A stretch of 64,000 nucleotides of DNA from Planomonospora sp. ID82291 (GTDB lineage: Bacteria; Actinomycetota; Actinomycetes; Streptosporangiales; Streptosporangiaceae), in assembly GCF_015711645.1 (NCBI RefSeq), contig NZ_JABTEX010000002.1, positions 1,054,001 to 1,118,000 of the forward strand, given 5' to 3'. The first letter of the stretch is position 1, and every line of letters starts with the position of its first letter. Both the position numbers and the translations under genes were made by a program. Positions 51,567-60,972 of the stretch are shown in pieces. The notes below the pieces were generated by a model that saw only the letters and a list, made by a program, of their open reading frames with translations, searched no databases and had not been told where the DNA came from.

Positions 51567-51935
51567 ATGCATATCGTGGTGAACGCTGAGGCAGGGGGAC
51601 CGGACCGCGTCCGGGAACTGTCGTCGTGGCTGCAGGAGGAGACGGACCTGCGCGGCCGGATCCGGCCGGCCGGGAGTCCTCCCGGCGGCGGGACGCCGGG
51701 GCCGGTCACCGGGGCGCTGGAGATCACGCTCGGCTCGGGGGGCGAGCTCGCCACGGTCGCGGCGGTGGTGGTCGCCTGGCTGCGCACCCGGACGGGAGAG
51801 GTGAGCGTCCGGCTCGCCGACGGCGACAGGGAGATCGAGGTCAACGCCCCGGGGCTGCGGAACCTGGACCACGCCCAGGTCGACGGCGTCACCGAGAGGG
51901 TCGTCCAGACCTTCCAGCGGGTCGGCGCCCGGTGA
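51567..51935 (+). CDS. EACC1-like effector-associated component
   Basis: A protein of 122 residues. A first strand (MHIVVNAEAGG) and helix lead to a Gly/Pro-rich loop, a hydrophobic stretch (GGELATVAAVVVAWLRTRTG) and a final beta-helix (VSVRLADGDREIEVNAPGL). This matches the effector-associated constant component 1 (EACC1) pattern described by others in actinobacterial and cyanobacterial conflict systems, where it accompanies trypsin-, caspase- or EAD-bearing effectors. Here no effector gene is adjacent on the same strand. ATG 51567 follows GGGGGAAATG. Its partner may be elsewhere or lost; the role is inference. Confidence 0.6.
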   Translation: MHIVVNAEAGGPDRVRELSSWLQEETDLRGRIRPAGSPPGGGTPGPVTGALEITLGSGGELATVAAVVVAWLRTRTGEVSVRLADGDREIEVNAPGLRNLDHAQVDGVTERVVQTFQRVGAR

Positions 51936-51984
51936 CGATCGGGGACGGCGGCCCGTAGAGGGCGGCTCTCATGGGCGGCGGCGC

Positions 51985-52338
51985 TCAGCGGACGACGGTG
52001 AGCACGCCGTCCTCACAGGAGAGGACGACCAGGTCGAAGGGGGCGCCCCGGCCTTCGGGGAAGGTGATCCGGACGCGGCCGGCCCCCCGGTCCCGCCACC
52101 GGCCGAGCGTCTGCCGCGGGCGGTCGTCCGGACCGGGGCGGAGTTCGGCGAACGTCCCGTCCGGCCGGAACTCCAGCCCGTCGCGCACCCGCCGGGAGGG
52201 CCGGAACGGGTGCTCGGCGGGACGGTACACCGCCGTGCTCCCGGTGTCCTCCTCGTAGGAGTGGAGCCAGACGCCGGTGATGTCCGGCGTCCGGCTCGCC
52301 GCTCCGTCGTTCGTGGGGTCCTCGCGGTGACCGGCCAT
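51985..52338 (-). CDS. Hypothetical beta-rich protein (lipocalin-like pattern)
   Basis: A protein of 117 residues starting MAGHREDPTNDGAASRTPDI. It is beta-rich (GVWLHSYEEDTGSTAVYRPA, then LEFRPDGTFAELRPG and RVRITFPEGRG), like small lipocalin-type barrels. There is no signal peptide. It lies 4 bp downstream of the M43 protease gene on the same strand, so it is probably co-transcribed and could be an inhibitor or chaperone of that enzyme. That is only a suggestion. Confidence 0.65.
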   Translation of the reverse strand: MAGHREDPTNDGAASRTPDITGVWLHSYEEDTGSTAVYRPAEHPFRPSRRVRDGLEFRPDGTFAELRPGPDDRPRQTLGRWRDRGAGRVRITFPEGRGAPFDLVVLSCEDGVLTVVR

Positions 52339-52342
52339 CCGA

Positions 52343-53656
52343 TCACGCTTCGGGACGGTCGCCGCCGACCATGTCGATCACGGTACGGATCTCCTTCAGG
52401 ACCTCGGTGGCCAGCCGTTCGCTGTCGCGCAGCAGCCGTCGCACCTCGCCGTCCGGCCCGGCGTGCCCGTCGGGTCCGGGCTGCGCGGGCACCGTCGCCC
52501 CCGCCGTGGCGGTCGTGCCCATCGCGCCCGTGGCGGTCGTGCCCATCGCGCCCGTGGCGGTCGTGCCCATCGCGCCCGTGCCCGTCACGCCCGGAGCGGC
52601 GGCGGGCGCGGGCCAGTGCGAAGGGCCGGGCATCGCGGCCCGCGGAACGGCCGTGCCCGGGGCGGTCCCGTTCCTGGCGGACGGCTCGCCCGCGGTGGGC
52701 CGGGACGGGCCGCTCAACGCGCCCGGAGCGACCAGGAAGGAGGCCCGGACCCCCTCCAGGCAGGCGTCCATCCGGTTGGCCTGGCCGCGGGTGAACATGA
52801 ACATGGCGTCGTCGTCGACGTAGTCCATGTAGTTCATGAACATGTCCCCGTGCGGGCCGTTGCCGCAGGAGACGTGCGGGAAGGCGGGGGAGCCGGTGTT
52901 CGCGTCGGCCTGGTTCGGCGTGTCGGCGACCTTGTCGTCGCTGCTGCAGGCCCCGTCGTCGTCGCCCCAGATGTGGTAGAGGTCCAGCCAGTGGCCGATC
53001 TCGTGCGTGGCGGTCCGGCCGCCGTCGAACGGGGGCGCCGCCGTACCGGTGGTGCCGAACGCGCTGTGCAGGATCACGACGCCGTCGGTCTGCGGCGGGC
53101 CGCCGGGGAACTGCGCGTAGCCGAGCAGCCCTCCGCCCAGCTGGCAGACCCAGATGTTGAGGTACTGGTCGGTGGGCCACGGGTCGGCGCCGCCGGTCGC
53201 GGACGCCTTGACGGCGTCGTCGAAGCCGAACGACGTCCGGTCGGTCGGCACCCGGACGATCCCGTCCGTGGGCTCGCCGTCCGGGTCCAGCGACGCCATC
53301 CGGAACTCGATCCCGGCGTCCGCCACCAGCGGCCTCCACACCTCGGGCACCTTGTCCCGGTCGGGGTTGGCCGCCCGGAAGTCCCGGTTGAGCACCTCGA
53401 TCTGGCTGCGGATCTGGTCGTCGGGGATGTTCTGCGCCGGGACGGCGGGGTTGTGCACCACGTGGACGACGACCGGGATGGTGACCACGCCGGTGCGGGA
53501 CGGGGAGCGCCGCCCTCGTTCGTACTGGAGCGCCCGGTTCTCGATCGCCGCGCGCCGGGACCGGTAGGTCGTGCTCTCGTTGAGCAGCCGGCGGTGCACG
53601 AGCATGGTGCCGCACAGATCGCGGGTCGGCGGGTGAGGGAGGTCGGATTCGGTCAC
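52343..53656 (-). CDS. Pappalysin-like (M43B) zinc metalloprotease
   Basis: A protein of 437 residues. Catalytic motif [17 protein letters not shown] (HExxHxxxxxH) and Met-turn [13 protein letters not shown] are present, as are [20 protein letters not shown] and [20 protein letters not shown] typical of M43 proteases. GTG 53656 ([15 protein letters not shown]) has AAGGA upstream but gives no clear signal peptide, which is unusual for an extracellular protease. The C-terminal 150 residues are a Gly/Ala/Thr-rich linker with a triple GAMGTTAT repeat (24-bp DNA units) and a helical tail ([20 protein letters not shown]). The gene next downstream encodes a small beta protein. Confidence 0.88.
   Translation of the reverse strand: MTESDLPHPPTRDLCGTMLVHRRLLNESTTYRSRRAAIENRALQYERGRRSPSRTGVVTIPVVVHVVHNPAVPAQNIPDDQIRSQIEVLNRDFRAANPDRDKVPEVWRPLVADAGIEFRMASLDPDGEPTDGIVRVPTDRTSFGFDDAVKASATGGADPWPTDQYLNIWVCQLGGGLLGYAQFPGGPPQTDGVVILHSAFGTTGTAAPPFDGGRTATHEIGHWLDLYHIWGDDDGACSSDDKVADTPNQADANTGSPAFPHVSCGNGPHGDMFMNYMDYVDDDAMFMFTRGQANRMDACLEGVRASFLVAPGALSGPSRPTAGEPSARNGTAPGTAVPRAAMPGPSHWPAPAAAPGVTGTGAMGTTATGAMGTTATGAMGTTATAGATVPAQPGPDGHAGPDGEVRRLLRDSERLATEVLKEIRTVIDMVGGDRPEA
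52505..52576. repeat. 24-bp tandem repeat, three copies, in the M43 protease linker
   Basis: Three units of 24 bp encode GAMGTTAT repeats. The length is a multiple of three, so the reading frame is kept. Confidence 0.9.
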
Positions 53657-54185
53657 GGCACGTCCTTCTTCCGGCTTCCGGATGTGAACCGGGGTCTGCT
53701 CAGGTCGTACCGCATCCGGCGCGACTTCACGCGCGGTGAGGCCGCAGATCTTCCCCGGACGCGGGTTCTCTCCCGAGGGACTCCGTCTCCCGAAGGGACG
53801 CCCTCCCACACCGGCGGAGCAGGCCGCGGCGGAGCCCGGCCGGACCCCGCCGGCCTCCTCCGCACGAAGGCCGATCCGGGGTTTCCCGGCTTCTCCCGCC
53901 GGGTAAATGGCCGTTTGCGACCGTCTCACGCCGGAGGAACACCTTCGGTGGGAATCCTGCCGGGCGGCTGCGCACGGCAGGTCGGTCGCGCCAACGCCGT
54001 GCCGTCCCCGTCCCGGGAACCGAGCGCGGCGGCTGCCGGAGACCGCTCCGCGTCCCTCGTCCGTCCCTCCCGCCTGCGCTGCTCGTCCGCGTCGTCCTCT
54101 GTGCCCGGTCTCTGTGCCCGGTCTCCGGGGCCCTCGTCCGGGGCCCCGCCCGGTCGGAATGCGGAGTGAAGCTACGATCGGACAC
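53657..54185. other. Intergenic region upstream of M43 protease and aldo/keto reductase
   Basis: These 529 bp contain no recognisable gene. Codon-position bias is weak, and frames here are Arg/Pro-rich shadows. At the right end TACGAT (54173-54178) ends 7 nt before GTG 54186 and is a likely -10 element for the reductase. No repeat or hairpin of note was seen. Confidence 0.55.
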
Positions 54186-55163
54186 GTGGAACAGCGCATT
54201 CTGGGAAAAACCGGTAGAAACATCGGAGTCGTCGGACTCGGCGCCTGGCAGCTGGGCGCCGACTGGGGTGAGGTGGGCGAGGACGAGGCGCTGGCCACCC
54301 TGGAGGCCGCGGTGGACTCCGGAGTGACCTTCATCGACACCGCCGACGTCTACGGCGACGGCCGCAGCGAGCAGATCGTCGGCCGCCTGCTCAAGGACCG
54401 GCCCGGGCTGACCGTGGCCACCAAGATGGGACGGCGCGTCGCGCAGGAGCCGTCGGCCTACACCCTGGACAACTTCCGCGCCTGGACCGACCGGTCCCGT
54501 GCCAACCTCGGCGTGGACACCCTCGACCTGGTGCAGCTGCACTGCCCGCCCACGCCGGTCTACTCTTCCGACGCCGTCTTCGACGCCCTGGACACCCTGG
54601 TGGACGAGGGGCGCACCGCCGCCTACGGGGTGAGCGTGGAGACCTGCGAGGAGGCGCTGACCGCGATGGCGCGGCCGGGCGTGGCCACCGTGCAGATCAT
54701 CCTCAACGCCTTCCGGCTCAAGCCGCTGGAGCGGGTGCTCCCGGCCGCGGCGGAGGCCGGGGTCGGCATCATCGCCCGGGTCCCGCTCGCCAGCGGTCTG
54801 CTGTCGGGCAAGTACGACGAGTCCACCGTCTTCGCCCCGGACGACCACCGCACCTACAACCGGCACGGCGAGGCGTTCGACGTCGGCGAGACCTTCTCCG
54901 GTGTCGACTACGCCACCGGCCTGGAGGCGGTGCGCCGCCTGACCCCGCTGGTGCCGGAGCAGATGACCACGGCGCAGTTCGCGCTGCGCTGGATCATCGA
55001 CCAGCCCGGAGTCTCCGTGGTCATCCCCGGCGCCCGCACCCCCGGGCAGGCCCGCGCCAACGCGGCCGCGGCCGAGGCGCCTCCGCTGTCCGCGGACACC
55101 CTCCGCGGGGTGCGGGAGATCTACGACGAGCTGATCCGGCCCCAGGTCCACCACCGCTGGTGA
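54186..55163 (+). CDS. Aldo/keto reductase
   Basis: A protein of 325 residues starting [20 protein letters not shown]. It has [18 protein letters not shown] (catalytic Asp and Tyr), VATKMGR (Lys), VQLHCPP (His) and [20 protein letters not shown] (NADPH site). It would reduce aldehydes, ketones or quinones with NADPH, acting in the cytoplasm. GTG 54186 is the start, with a -10 element 7 nt before it, so a leaderless transcript is likely. It is only distantly similar to the reductase at 27036-28016. No regulator is adjacent. Confidence 0.9.
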   Translation: MEQRILGKTGRNIGVVGLGAWQLGADWGEVGEDEALATLEAAVDSGVTFIDTADVYGDGRSEQIVGRLLKDRPGLTVATKMGRRVAQEPSAYTLDNFRAWTDRSRANLGVDTLDLVQLHCPPTPVYSSDAVFDALDTLVDEGRTAAYGVSVETCEEALTAMARPGVATVQIILNAFRLKPLERVLPAAAEAGVGIIARVPLASGLLSGKYDESTVFAPDDHRTYNRHGEAFDVGETFSGVDYATGLEAVRRLTPLVPEQMTTAQFALRWIIDQPGVSVVIPGARTPGQARANAAAAEAPPLSADTLRGVREIYDELIRPQVHHRW

Positions 55164-55224
55164 CCCGGCGGCTCGCGGGGCGGTGCTTCACCTCGCGAAG
55201 CCGGTTCCGCGCGGGGCCGCACTT

Positions 55225-55317
55225 CACTGGGCCGGTTCGCTGGGCCGGTTCATTGGGCCGGTTCGCTGGGCCGGTTCATTGGGCCGGTTCACTGGGCCGG
55301 TTCACTGGGCCGAGGGG
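55225..55317. repeat. 13-bp tandem array spanning the erythromycin-esterase gene stop codon
   Basis: About seven copies of GGGCCGGTTCACT and one-base variants. The stop codon (55302-55304) of the minus-strand gene is within the last unit. Confidence 0.95.
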
Positions 55318-56711
55318 AACGTCTCGGGCTCCCCTTCGCCGGACGGCTCGTCGTGCAGCGGGTGCAGGGCGCTCGTCCGGTCCAGCCAGAGGAACGCGTC
55401 GTAGCGGCGGCCGGGCGCCGTGCGGACGTAGTTGCGCAGGTGGTCGCGCTCGGGATGGTAGACCACGCCGATGGCACGGTGGCCCACCGGCCGGTCGTAC
55501 CACCCGGGCCGGTCCCCGGGCGGCGGCACGACGAACAGCGCGCCCTCCGGCGCGGCCTCGTGCAGCAGTGACTCCAGCGACGTCGGCCGGGCGGGCGGGA
55601 CCGGCATGATCTCGGCCGGCGCACCCCATCCGTCGCCCGCGACCACCGTGCCCCGATGCGTCCCGAAACCGACGAGGACGACCGCTCCGTCGCTTCCGGA
55701 AGCGGCGTCGGAAGCGGCGTCGGAAGCGCCGCCGGACTCATCGGCCCTGTCGGCCCTGTCGGTGGTGCCGCCGGTGCCGCCGGTGCCGCCGGTGGTCCTG
55801 CCGGCGGCACCGCCGCCGTGCCGCTCCCGGACCAGCTGCCCGAGGGTGGTCATCCCGGCCGCCGCCATGTCGGTGGCGCGGGCGTCGCCGATGTGGGTGT
55901 TGTGCGCCCAGACGACCGCCTTCGCGTCGTCTCCGTAGAACCCGGTCAGCCGGTCGAGGGTGTCGGCCATGTGGGTGTCCCGGACGTTCCACGACTCGGG
56001 CCCGCCCCGCAGCACGGCGCGGTAGTACTCCTCGGCCCCGGCCACCACCTCGGCGTTCTGCCGGACCGAGAAGCCCGCCTCATCGTCCGTCGCGGTCCGG
56101 CGGACCGTCGTCAGCAGGTCGACGGCCTCCTCCTCGCAGGACTCCGGGAGCAGGGGTGTCGCCAGGCCGTACTGCTGCGGGTCGTGCCCGCGCGCCTCGA
56201 AGCAGTGCAACGCGCGCAGCACCGCGTCGGCCTGCTCGGGCAGGTGGCGCAGGGCGTAGCCGCGCACGGCCCGCAGCGAGTCCCAGAGGCTGTAGACGTC
56301 CAGGCCGTGGAAACCGCAGCGCGCCCACGTCGGCACGGAGTCGTTCCAGCCGCGCAGCCACCGGCAGAACTCCGCGACCTCCTCGTTGGCCCACATGAAC
56401 GAGGGCCAGCGGGCGAAGCCGTACACGGCCTCGCGGGGGGATTCGCCGTCGGTGCCGGTGACCGCCCGGTGGATCCGGTGGCAGTCCGGCCAGTCGCCCT
56501 CGACGCCGACGAACCGGAAGTCCTTCTCGGTGATCAGCCGCCGGGTGAGCGCGGCCCGCCAGGCGTAGAAGTCGTGCGTGCCGTGGCTCGCCTCGCCGAT
56601 CAGGACGTACCGGGCGTCGCCGATGCGTTCCAGCAGCGGGTCGAGGTCCTCGGGTACGGCCAGCGGCAGGGCCGACCGCCTGATCTCGTCCTGGTCGTTT
56701 CGCTGAACCAT
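55302..56711 (-). CDS. Erythromycin esterase-family protein
   Basis: A protein of 469 residues. It has the erythromycin-esterase/EreA-like motifs IGEASHGTHDFYAWRAALTR, FVGVEGDWPDCHRIHRA, ARCGFHGLDVYSLWDSL and AHNTHIGDARATDMA, with the acid and His residues used for hydrolysis. Family members include macrolide esterases and housekeeping proteins linked to succinoglycan. Resistance is not established here. A Gly/Thr/Asp-rich insertion (residues about 310-345) contains short repeats. ATG 56711 (MVQRNDQDEIRRS) is preferred; 56735 is an alternative. The stop codon is in a 13-bp array. Confidence 0.85.
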   Translation of the reverse strand: MVQRNDQDEIRRSALPLAVPEDLDPLLERIGDARYVLIGEASHGTHDFYAWRAALTRRLITEKDFRFVGVEGDWPDCHRIHRAVTGTDGESPREAVYGFARWPSFMWANEEVAEFCRWLRGWNDSVPTWARCGFHGLDVYSLWDSLRAVRGYALRHLPEQADAVLRALHCFEARGHDPQQYGLATPLLPESCEEEAVDLLTTVRRTATDDEAGFSVRQNAEVVAGAEEYYRAVLRGGPESWNVRDTHMADTLDRLTGFYGDDAKAVVWAHNTHIGDARATDMAAAGMTTLGQLVRERHGGGAAGRTTGGTGGTGGTTDRADRADESGGASDAASDAASGSDGAVVLVGFGTHRGTVVAGDGWGAPAEIMPVPPARPTSLESLLHEAAPEGALFVVPPPGDRPGWYDRPVGHRAIGVVYHPERDHLRNYVRTAPGRRYDAFLWLDRTSALHPLHDEPSGEGEPETFPSAQ

Positions 56712-56882
56712 GGCGGAGCCGTACCCGCGATGCACCGGCCCGATTCTGTATACAAACAGAAAAAGTCCTATATATCCGCATTGTCATAGTCTGGGGTGGA
56801 AAGGTGGTTCATGGTCCTTGTTCCGGCCGCAGGGGTGAACCGATCGGAGGCAGGGACGTGAGGGCGTGAGGGGGACGAGGCG

Positions 56883-59459
56883 GTGGAGGCAGCACAGCAC
56901 GGTGACGATGCACGGCCGTCGCGGGCCGCGGGCCCGCCCGGTGCGCCCCCCGTGCCCGGTGCCGTCCTGCTGGACCGCCTGACCCGGCTGACCGCCCGGC
57001 TGCTGCGGGCTCCGGCCGCGCTGGTCGCCCTCGCCGACCACGATCGCCAGGTGGTGGTCAGCGCGGCCGGACCGGCCGGGCGGCGGGCGGGCCTGCGGTC
57101 GCCCCTTCCGGCCGCGCTGCGCGAGCGCGTCGAGGCCGCCGACGGGCCGCTGGTGGTGACCGATACGGGAGCCGACGAGCGGCTGCGCCGCGACCGGACC
57201 ATCGGCGGGCTGGAGGCCGTCGCCTGCGCCGCGTTCCCGCTGCACGGACCCGATGGCGAGACGCTCGGCGCGCTGTGCGCGATCGACGTCGAGCCCCGCC
57301 GGTGGGACCGGGCGCAGCTGGAACTGGGCGGCGACCTCGCCCGGACGGTGGAGGAGGGGATCGCGCTCCGGCGGCCGGGCGGGGAGCGGCCGGGCGGGGA
57401 GCGGCCGGAGGAGGAGCGGACCTTCCTGCAGGCGCTGCTGGACAGCCTGGACACGGGGGTGGCGGCCTGCGACCGCGACGGCAGGGTGGTCCTGGTCAAC
57501 AGGGTGCTGCGGGAGAGCCGACCGCCCCTGCTGGGGGTGCACGTCGGTGACCTGGCCGGGATCTACGGCATCTTCGCCGCGGACGGGCGGACTCCGCTGC
57601 CGCCGGAGGAGGTGCCGCTGGCGCGGGCGTTCGCCGGCGAGCTGGTGGACGGGCAGGAGGTGGTGGTGCGGACGGACGACCGCCACCCGTGCCGGATCAT
57701 CGTCAACGGCCGCCCGATCGAGGCCGCGGACGGGCGGCGGCTCGGAGCGGTGGTCGCCGTCCGCGACGTCACCGACCAGCACCGCGCCCAGGCGCTGCAC
57801 CGGGCCCAGCACGCCGTGGCCGGGGCGCTGATCGACGCCTCCTCCCGGGAGGAGGCCGCCACCGGCGTGGTCGCCGCGGTCACCGACGCCCTCGGCTGGG
57901 TCTGCGGAGAGTACTGGCAGGTGGACCCCGGAGAGACCGGGCTGACCCGCATCGGCCTGTGGACCCGTCCGGAATGCGACCTGTCGGCCTTCGTCGGCGA
58001 GCCGCGGATGGCGCTCCGGCCCGTGCGGGGGATGCTCGGGCGGGTGTGGGAGAGCGGCCGCGAGCTGTGGATCTGCGACCTGCCCCACGACCCCCGCGAC
58101 TTCACCCGCAGGGAGCAGGCCCTGCGGGCCGGACTGCGCGCCGCCATCGCGCTGCCGGTGCGCAGCGGCCGGCAGGTGCTGGGCGTGCTGGTCTTCTACA
58201 GCGACACCGTCCAGGAGCGGGACGACGGGCTGACCGCGCTGCTCGACGGGGTCTGCGCGCACGTCGGCCGGTACATGGAGCGCCGCCGGGCCGAGGAGCT
58301 GACCCTGGCCCTGGCCGCCAGCCGCCGCCGGTTCGAGCAGATCGTCACCCACGTCAACGACGACGTGTGGACCGCCGAGATCACCCCGGACGGCAGGGCC
58401 CGCCCGCTGTACGTCAGCACCTCCGGAGCCGGGATCCTCGGCGAGCGGGTGCCGCCCGAGGAGAGGTCCGGCGGCGGGGACATGATCGCCATCGTCGGGC
58501 GCTACGTCCATCCCGACGACCGGCCGGTCTTCGTCGCCTTCTGCGAGAGGCTCGTCTCCGGCCACCCGGCCGAGGCCGAGTTCCGTCTCGCCGGGCTGGA
58601 CGGGGCGACCCACTGGGCCTGGATCCGGGCGCTGCCCCGCCGCGAGGGCGGCCGGCTGTTCGTCGACGGCATCTCCACCGACGTGACCGAGCGCCACCGG
58701 ATGGCCGAGGAGCGCGAGCGGCTGCTGGCGGAGGAGCAGCGGCAGGTGCGCCGCCTGCGCGAACTGGACCGGATGAAGGACGAACTGGTGGCGCTGGTCA
58801 GCCATGAGCTGCGCAGTCCCATCGGCACCATCCGCGGCTACGTCGAGATGCTGCTGGACGATCCGGAGCTGGGCGGCGAGCACCGCGCCTTCGCCGACGT
58901 GATCGACCGCAAGAGCGCCGACCTGCAGCGGCTGGTCGACGATCTGCTGGACCTGGCCCGCCTGGACGCCGGGCGCATCGCCATCGATCCGCGCCCCGTC
59001 TCGCTGACCCGGCTGCTGAACCAGAGCGTCGAGGACCACCGGCCGGAGGCCGCGGCCAAACGGCTGACCGTCCAGGTCGACCTGGGCCGCCACCTGCGGG
59101 TGCACGCCGATCCGGCCCGGCTCCGCCAGGTGGTGGACAACCTGCTGTCCAACGCGGTCAAGTACACCCCCGCCGGAGGCGCCGTCGACGTCGCCGCCCG
59201 CCGGGACGGCGACGAGGTGGCCGTCACGGTGGCGGACACCGGCATCGGCGTCCCCGCCGAGCAGTACCCGCAGCTGTTCGGCCGGTTCTTCCGCGCCACC
59301 ACCGCGAAGGAGGCCGGGATCAAGGGCACCGGCCTGGGCCTGGCCATCATCCGGGCGATCGTCGAGGCGCACGGCGGGACCGTGACCGCCGCGCCCCGGG
59401 AGGACGGCGGAACCGTCTTCACCGTCCGCCTGCCCGCGGAGCCGCCGCAGGAGGACTGA
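56883..59459 (+). CDS. GAF/PAS multi-domain sensor histidine kinase, paralogue B
   Basis: A protein of 858 residues with the same domain order as the kinase at 35281-37815: GAF, PAS, GAF, PAS, HisKA with LVSHELRSPIGTIRGYVEML (phosphoacceptor His) and HATPase_c with DNLLSNAVKYTP, DTGIGVP and GTGLGLAI. Sequence agreement covers all domains, including QALHRAQHAVAGALI and VDGISTDVTERH. There are no membrane segments. A 15-bp repeat adds PGGER twice between the first two domains. GTG 56883 follows a GGGGGACGAGG site. No response regulator is adjacent. Confidence 0.9.
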   Translation: MEAAQHGDDARPSRAAGPPGAPPVPGAVLLDRLTRLTARLLRAPAALVALADHDRQVVVSAAGPAGRRAGLRSPLPAALRERVEAADGPLVVTDTGADERLRRDRTIGGLEAVACAAFPLHGPDGETLGALCAIDVEPRRWDRAQLELGGDLARTVEEGIALRRPGGERPGGERPEEERTFLQALLDSLDTGVAACDRDGRVVLVNRVLRESRPPLLGVHVGDLAGIYGIFAADGRTPLPPEEVPLARAFAGELVDGQEVVVRTDDRHPCRIIVNGRPIEAADGRRLGAVVAVRDVTDQHRAQALHRAQHAVAGALIDASSREEAATGVVAAVTDALGWVCGEYWQVDPGETGLTRIGLWTRPECDLSAFVGEPRMALRPVRGMLGRVWESGRELWICDLPHDPRDFTRREQALRAGLRAAIALPVRSGRQVLGVLVFYSDTVQERDDGLTALLDGVCAHVGRYMERRRAEELTLALAASRRRFEQIVTHVNDDVWTAEITPDGRARPLYVSTSGAGILGERVPPEERSGGGDMIAIVGRYVHPDDRPVFVAFCERLVSGHPAEAEFRLAGLDGATHWAWIRALPRREGGRLFVDGISTDVTERHRMAEERERLLAEEQRQVRRLRELDRMKDELVALVSHELRSPIGTIRGYVEMLLDDPELGGEHRAFADVIDRKSADLQRLVDDLLDLARLDAGRIAIDPRPVSLTRLLNQSVEDHRPEAAAKRLTVQVDLGRHLRVHADPARLRQVVDNLLSNAVKYTPAGGAVDVAARRDGDEVAVTVADTGIGVPAEQYPQLFGRFFRATTAKEAGIKGTGLGLAIIRAIVEAHGGTVTAAPREDGGTVFTVRLPAEPPQED

Positions 59460-59518
59460 CTCCGCCCGCCCCCGGCGGTTCCCGGCGCCGCGGGACGCGG
59501 TACATGCGATCATGGAAT

Positions 59519-59863
59519 GTGTCTGATTTCGATCGCGTGCGCGACCTCGCCCTGGAGCTGCCCGAGGTCGAGGAGTCCGTGTCCTGGGGCACGCCCTCGC
59601 TGAAGGTCCGGGGCAGGCTCTTCCTGCGCCGCCACGAGGACCCCGGGCTCACGGTGGTCAAGATCTCTCCGCAGGAGCGGGCGGCGCTCACCGCGGCGCG
59701 CCCCGAGGTCTTCATCGTCACCCCGCACTACGAGAACCACCGGTACGTGCTGGTGCGGGCGGCGGAGTTGACGGAGGAGGAACTGCGGGAACTGGTCACC
59801 GAGGCCTGGCGGCTGAGCGCCCCGCAGCGGCTGGTGAAGGAGTTCGACCGGGACGCGGGCTGA
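59519..59863 (+). CDS. MmcQ/YjbR (DUF419) DNA-binding-like protein
   Basis: A protein of 114 residues of the MmcQ/YjbR fold: N-terminal ALELPEVEESVSWGTPSLKV, a central KISPQERAALTAARPEVFIV strand-helix, and YVLVRAAELTEEELRELVTE. The fold resembles DNA-binding domains, but function is not settled. GTG 59519 (SDFDRVRDLAL) fits homologue starts; ATG 59504 would add five residues. It stands alone, convergent with the YihY gene. Confidence 0.82.
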   Translation: MSDFDRVRDLALELPEVEESVSWGTPSLKVRGRLFLRRHEDPGLTVVKISPQERAALTAARPEVFIVTPHYENHRYVLVRAAELTEEELRELVTEAWRLSAPQRLVKEFDRDAG

Positions 59864-59882
59864 CGGGCGGCCCCGCCCGGCC

Positions 59883-59916
59883 GGATCCGCCGGTTCAGCG
59901 GATCCGCCGGTTCAGC
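59883..59916. repeat. 17-bp duplication spanning the YihY gene stop codon
   Basis: GGATCCGCCGGTTCAGC occurs at 59883-59899 and again exactly at 59900-59916. The second holds the stop codon (59912-59914) and adjacent bases of the minus-strand gene. Confidence 0.92.
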
Positions 59917-60931
59917 GGGACCGGCGGGACGGGCGGGACCTGAGGTCGTACCGGCGGGGGGCGGCCTTCCGCGGCCCCGTCTTGACCTCGGGGATCGCCG
60001 GGGCCTCGACGACCTCCGTGCGCGGCTCGCCGACGCGCCGCCGGGTGGTCAGGTCGAAGGCCGTGCCGTGGCGGCCGGTCGCGGCGTGCGAGGCGGCGAA
60101 GAGGATGAGCATGTTGAGCAGCTTCAGGAACAGCAGCATGCCCACCGCGCCCGCGACGACCTGGTACGCCGGGTTGGCCGAGCTGATGTTGAGGTAGACC
60201 TGCCCGATCGTCTTCAGCAGCTCCAGCCCGACCGTGATGATCAGAGCCGGGACGGCGACCCGGCGGGGTGACAGGTGCAGGCGGGGCGTCAGCGTCAGCA
60301 GCGCCGTCGACAGCAGCAGGTTCACGCCGATGCCGAGGACGAAGGCGGCCGCCGACAGCGTCCAGCGCGCCGGCACCGCCTCGGTCCCGACCGTCGCCTC
60401 GATCAGCCAGGCCAGCGCCGCCTGGGCGCCGAACGACAGGGCCAGCGAGATCGAGAGCAGCAGTCCCAGGGCGACCAGCACGCCCAGGTCGATGAGCCAG
60501 CGCAGGAAGAAGTTGCCGGGGTACTGCTCCAGGCCCCAGACCGCCCGGATGGAGGAGCGCATGGAGTCGATCCAGAACAGGCCGGTCAGGGGGAGGCCGA
60601 ACGAGGCGATCACCCCGGCCGTGTCGCGGGCGTCGCGCAGCGCCTGCACGTCGAGCCGGGGGAAGGTGTCGCTCAGGTAGCGCTCCACCTCGCCGATCGC
60701 GGCGGGCGTGTCCAGCACGTGGCCCATGATCACGAAGCCCAGCAGGGCCAGGGCGAAGGTGGCGTAGAACGCGTAGTAGGTCATCCCCGCCGAGAGGCGG
60801 CCCGCGTCGGTGCGGTCGAAGTGGACGCCGGCCCGGACGAGGTGGTCGAGCCAGCCGCACCGGCGCCGGGCCGCGGCCCATCCCCGGGTGAACCCGCCGG
60901 TCCACCGGCCCGTCTTCGCGCTGGCCGTCAT
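59912..60931 (-). CDS. YihY/BrkB-family membrane protein
   Basis: A protein of 339 residues with six membrane helices from residue 50 onward. The family block SAGMTYYAFYATFALALLGF and LFWIDSMRSSIRAVWGLEQY are clear, as is LNISSANPAYQVVAGAVGML near helix 5. The last 55 residues are Arg/Pro-rich and cytoplasmic. It was once called RNase BN, but is now regarded as a membrane protein of unknown transport or lipid role. It starts 42 bp after the NRPS gene, same strand, and so may share its transcript. Confidence 0.85.
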   Translation of the reverse strand: MTASAKTGRWTGGFTRGWAAARRRCGWLDHLVRAGVHFDRTDAGRLSAGMTYYAFYATFALALLGFVIMGHVLDTPAAIGEVERYLSDTFPRLDVQALRDARDTAGVIASFGLPLTGLFWIDSMRSSIRAVWGLEQYPGNFFLRWLIDLGVLVALGLLLSISLALSFGAQAALAWLIEATVGTEAVPARWTLSAAAFVLGIGVNLLLSTALLTLTPRLHLSPRRVAVPALIITVGLELLKTIGQVYLNISSANPAYQVVAGAVGMLLFLKLLNMLILFAASHAATGRHGTAFDLTTRRRVGEPRTEVVEAPAIPEVKTGPRKAAPRRYDLRSRPSRRSR

Positions 60932-60972
60932 GGGGGCGCACTCTACCCGCGAAAGCGGGTTTCACCGCTCTG

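Noticed and set aside
55302-56711. Macrolide resistance gene
   Set aside because: The family includes many non-resistance members and no antibiotic cluster is adjacent.
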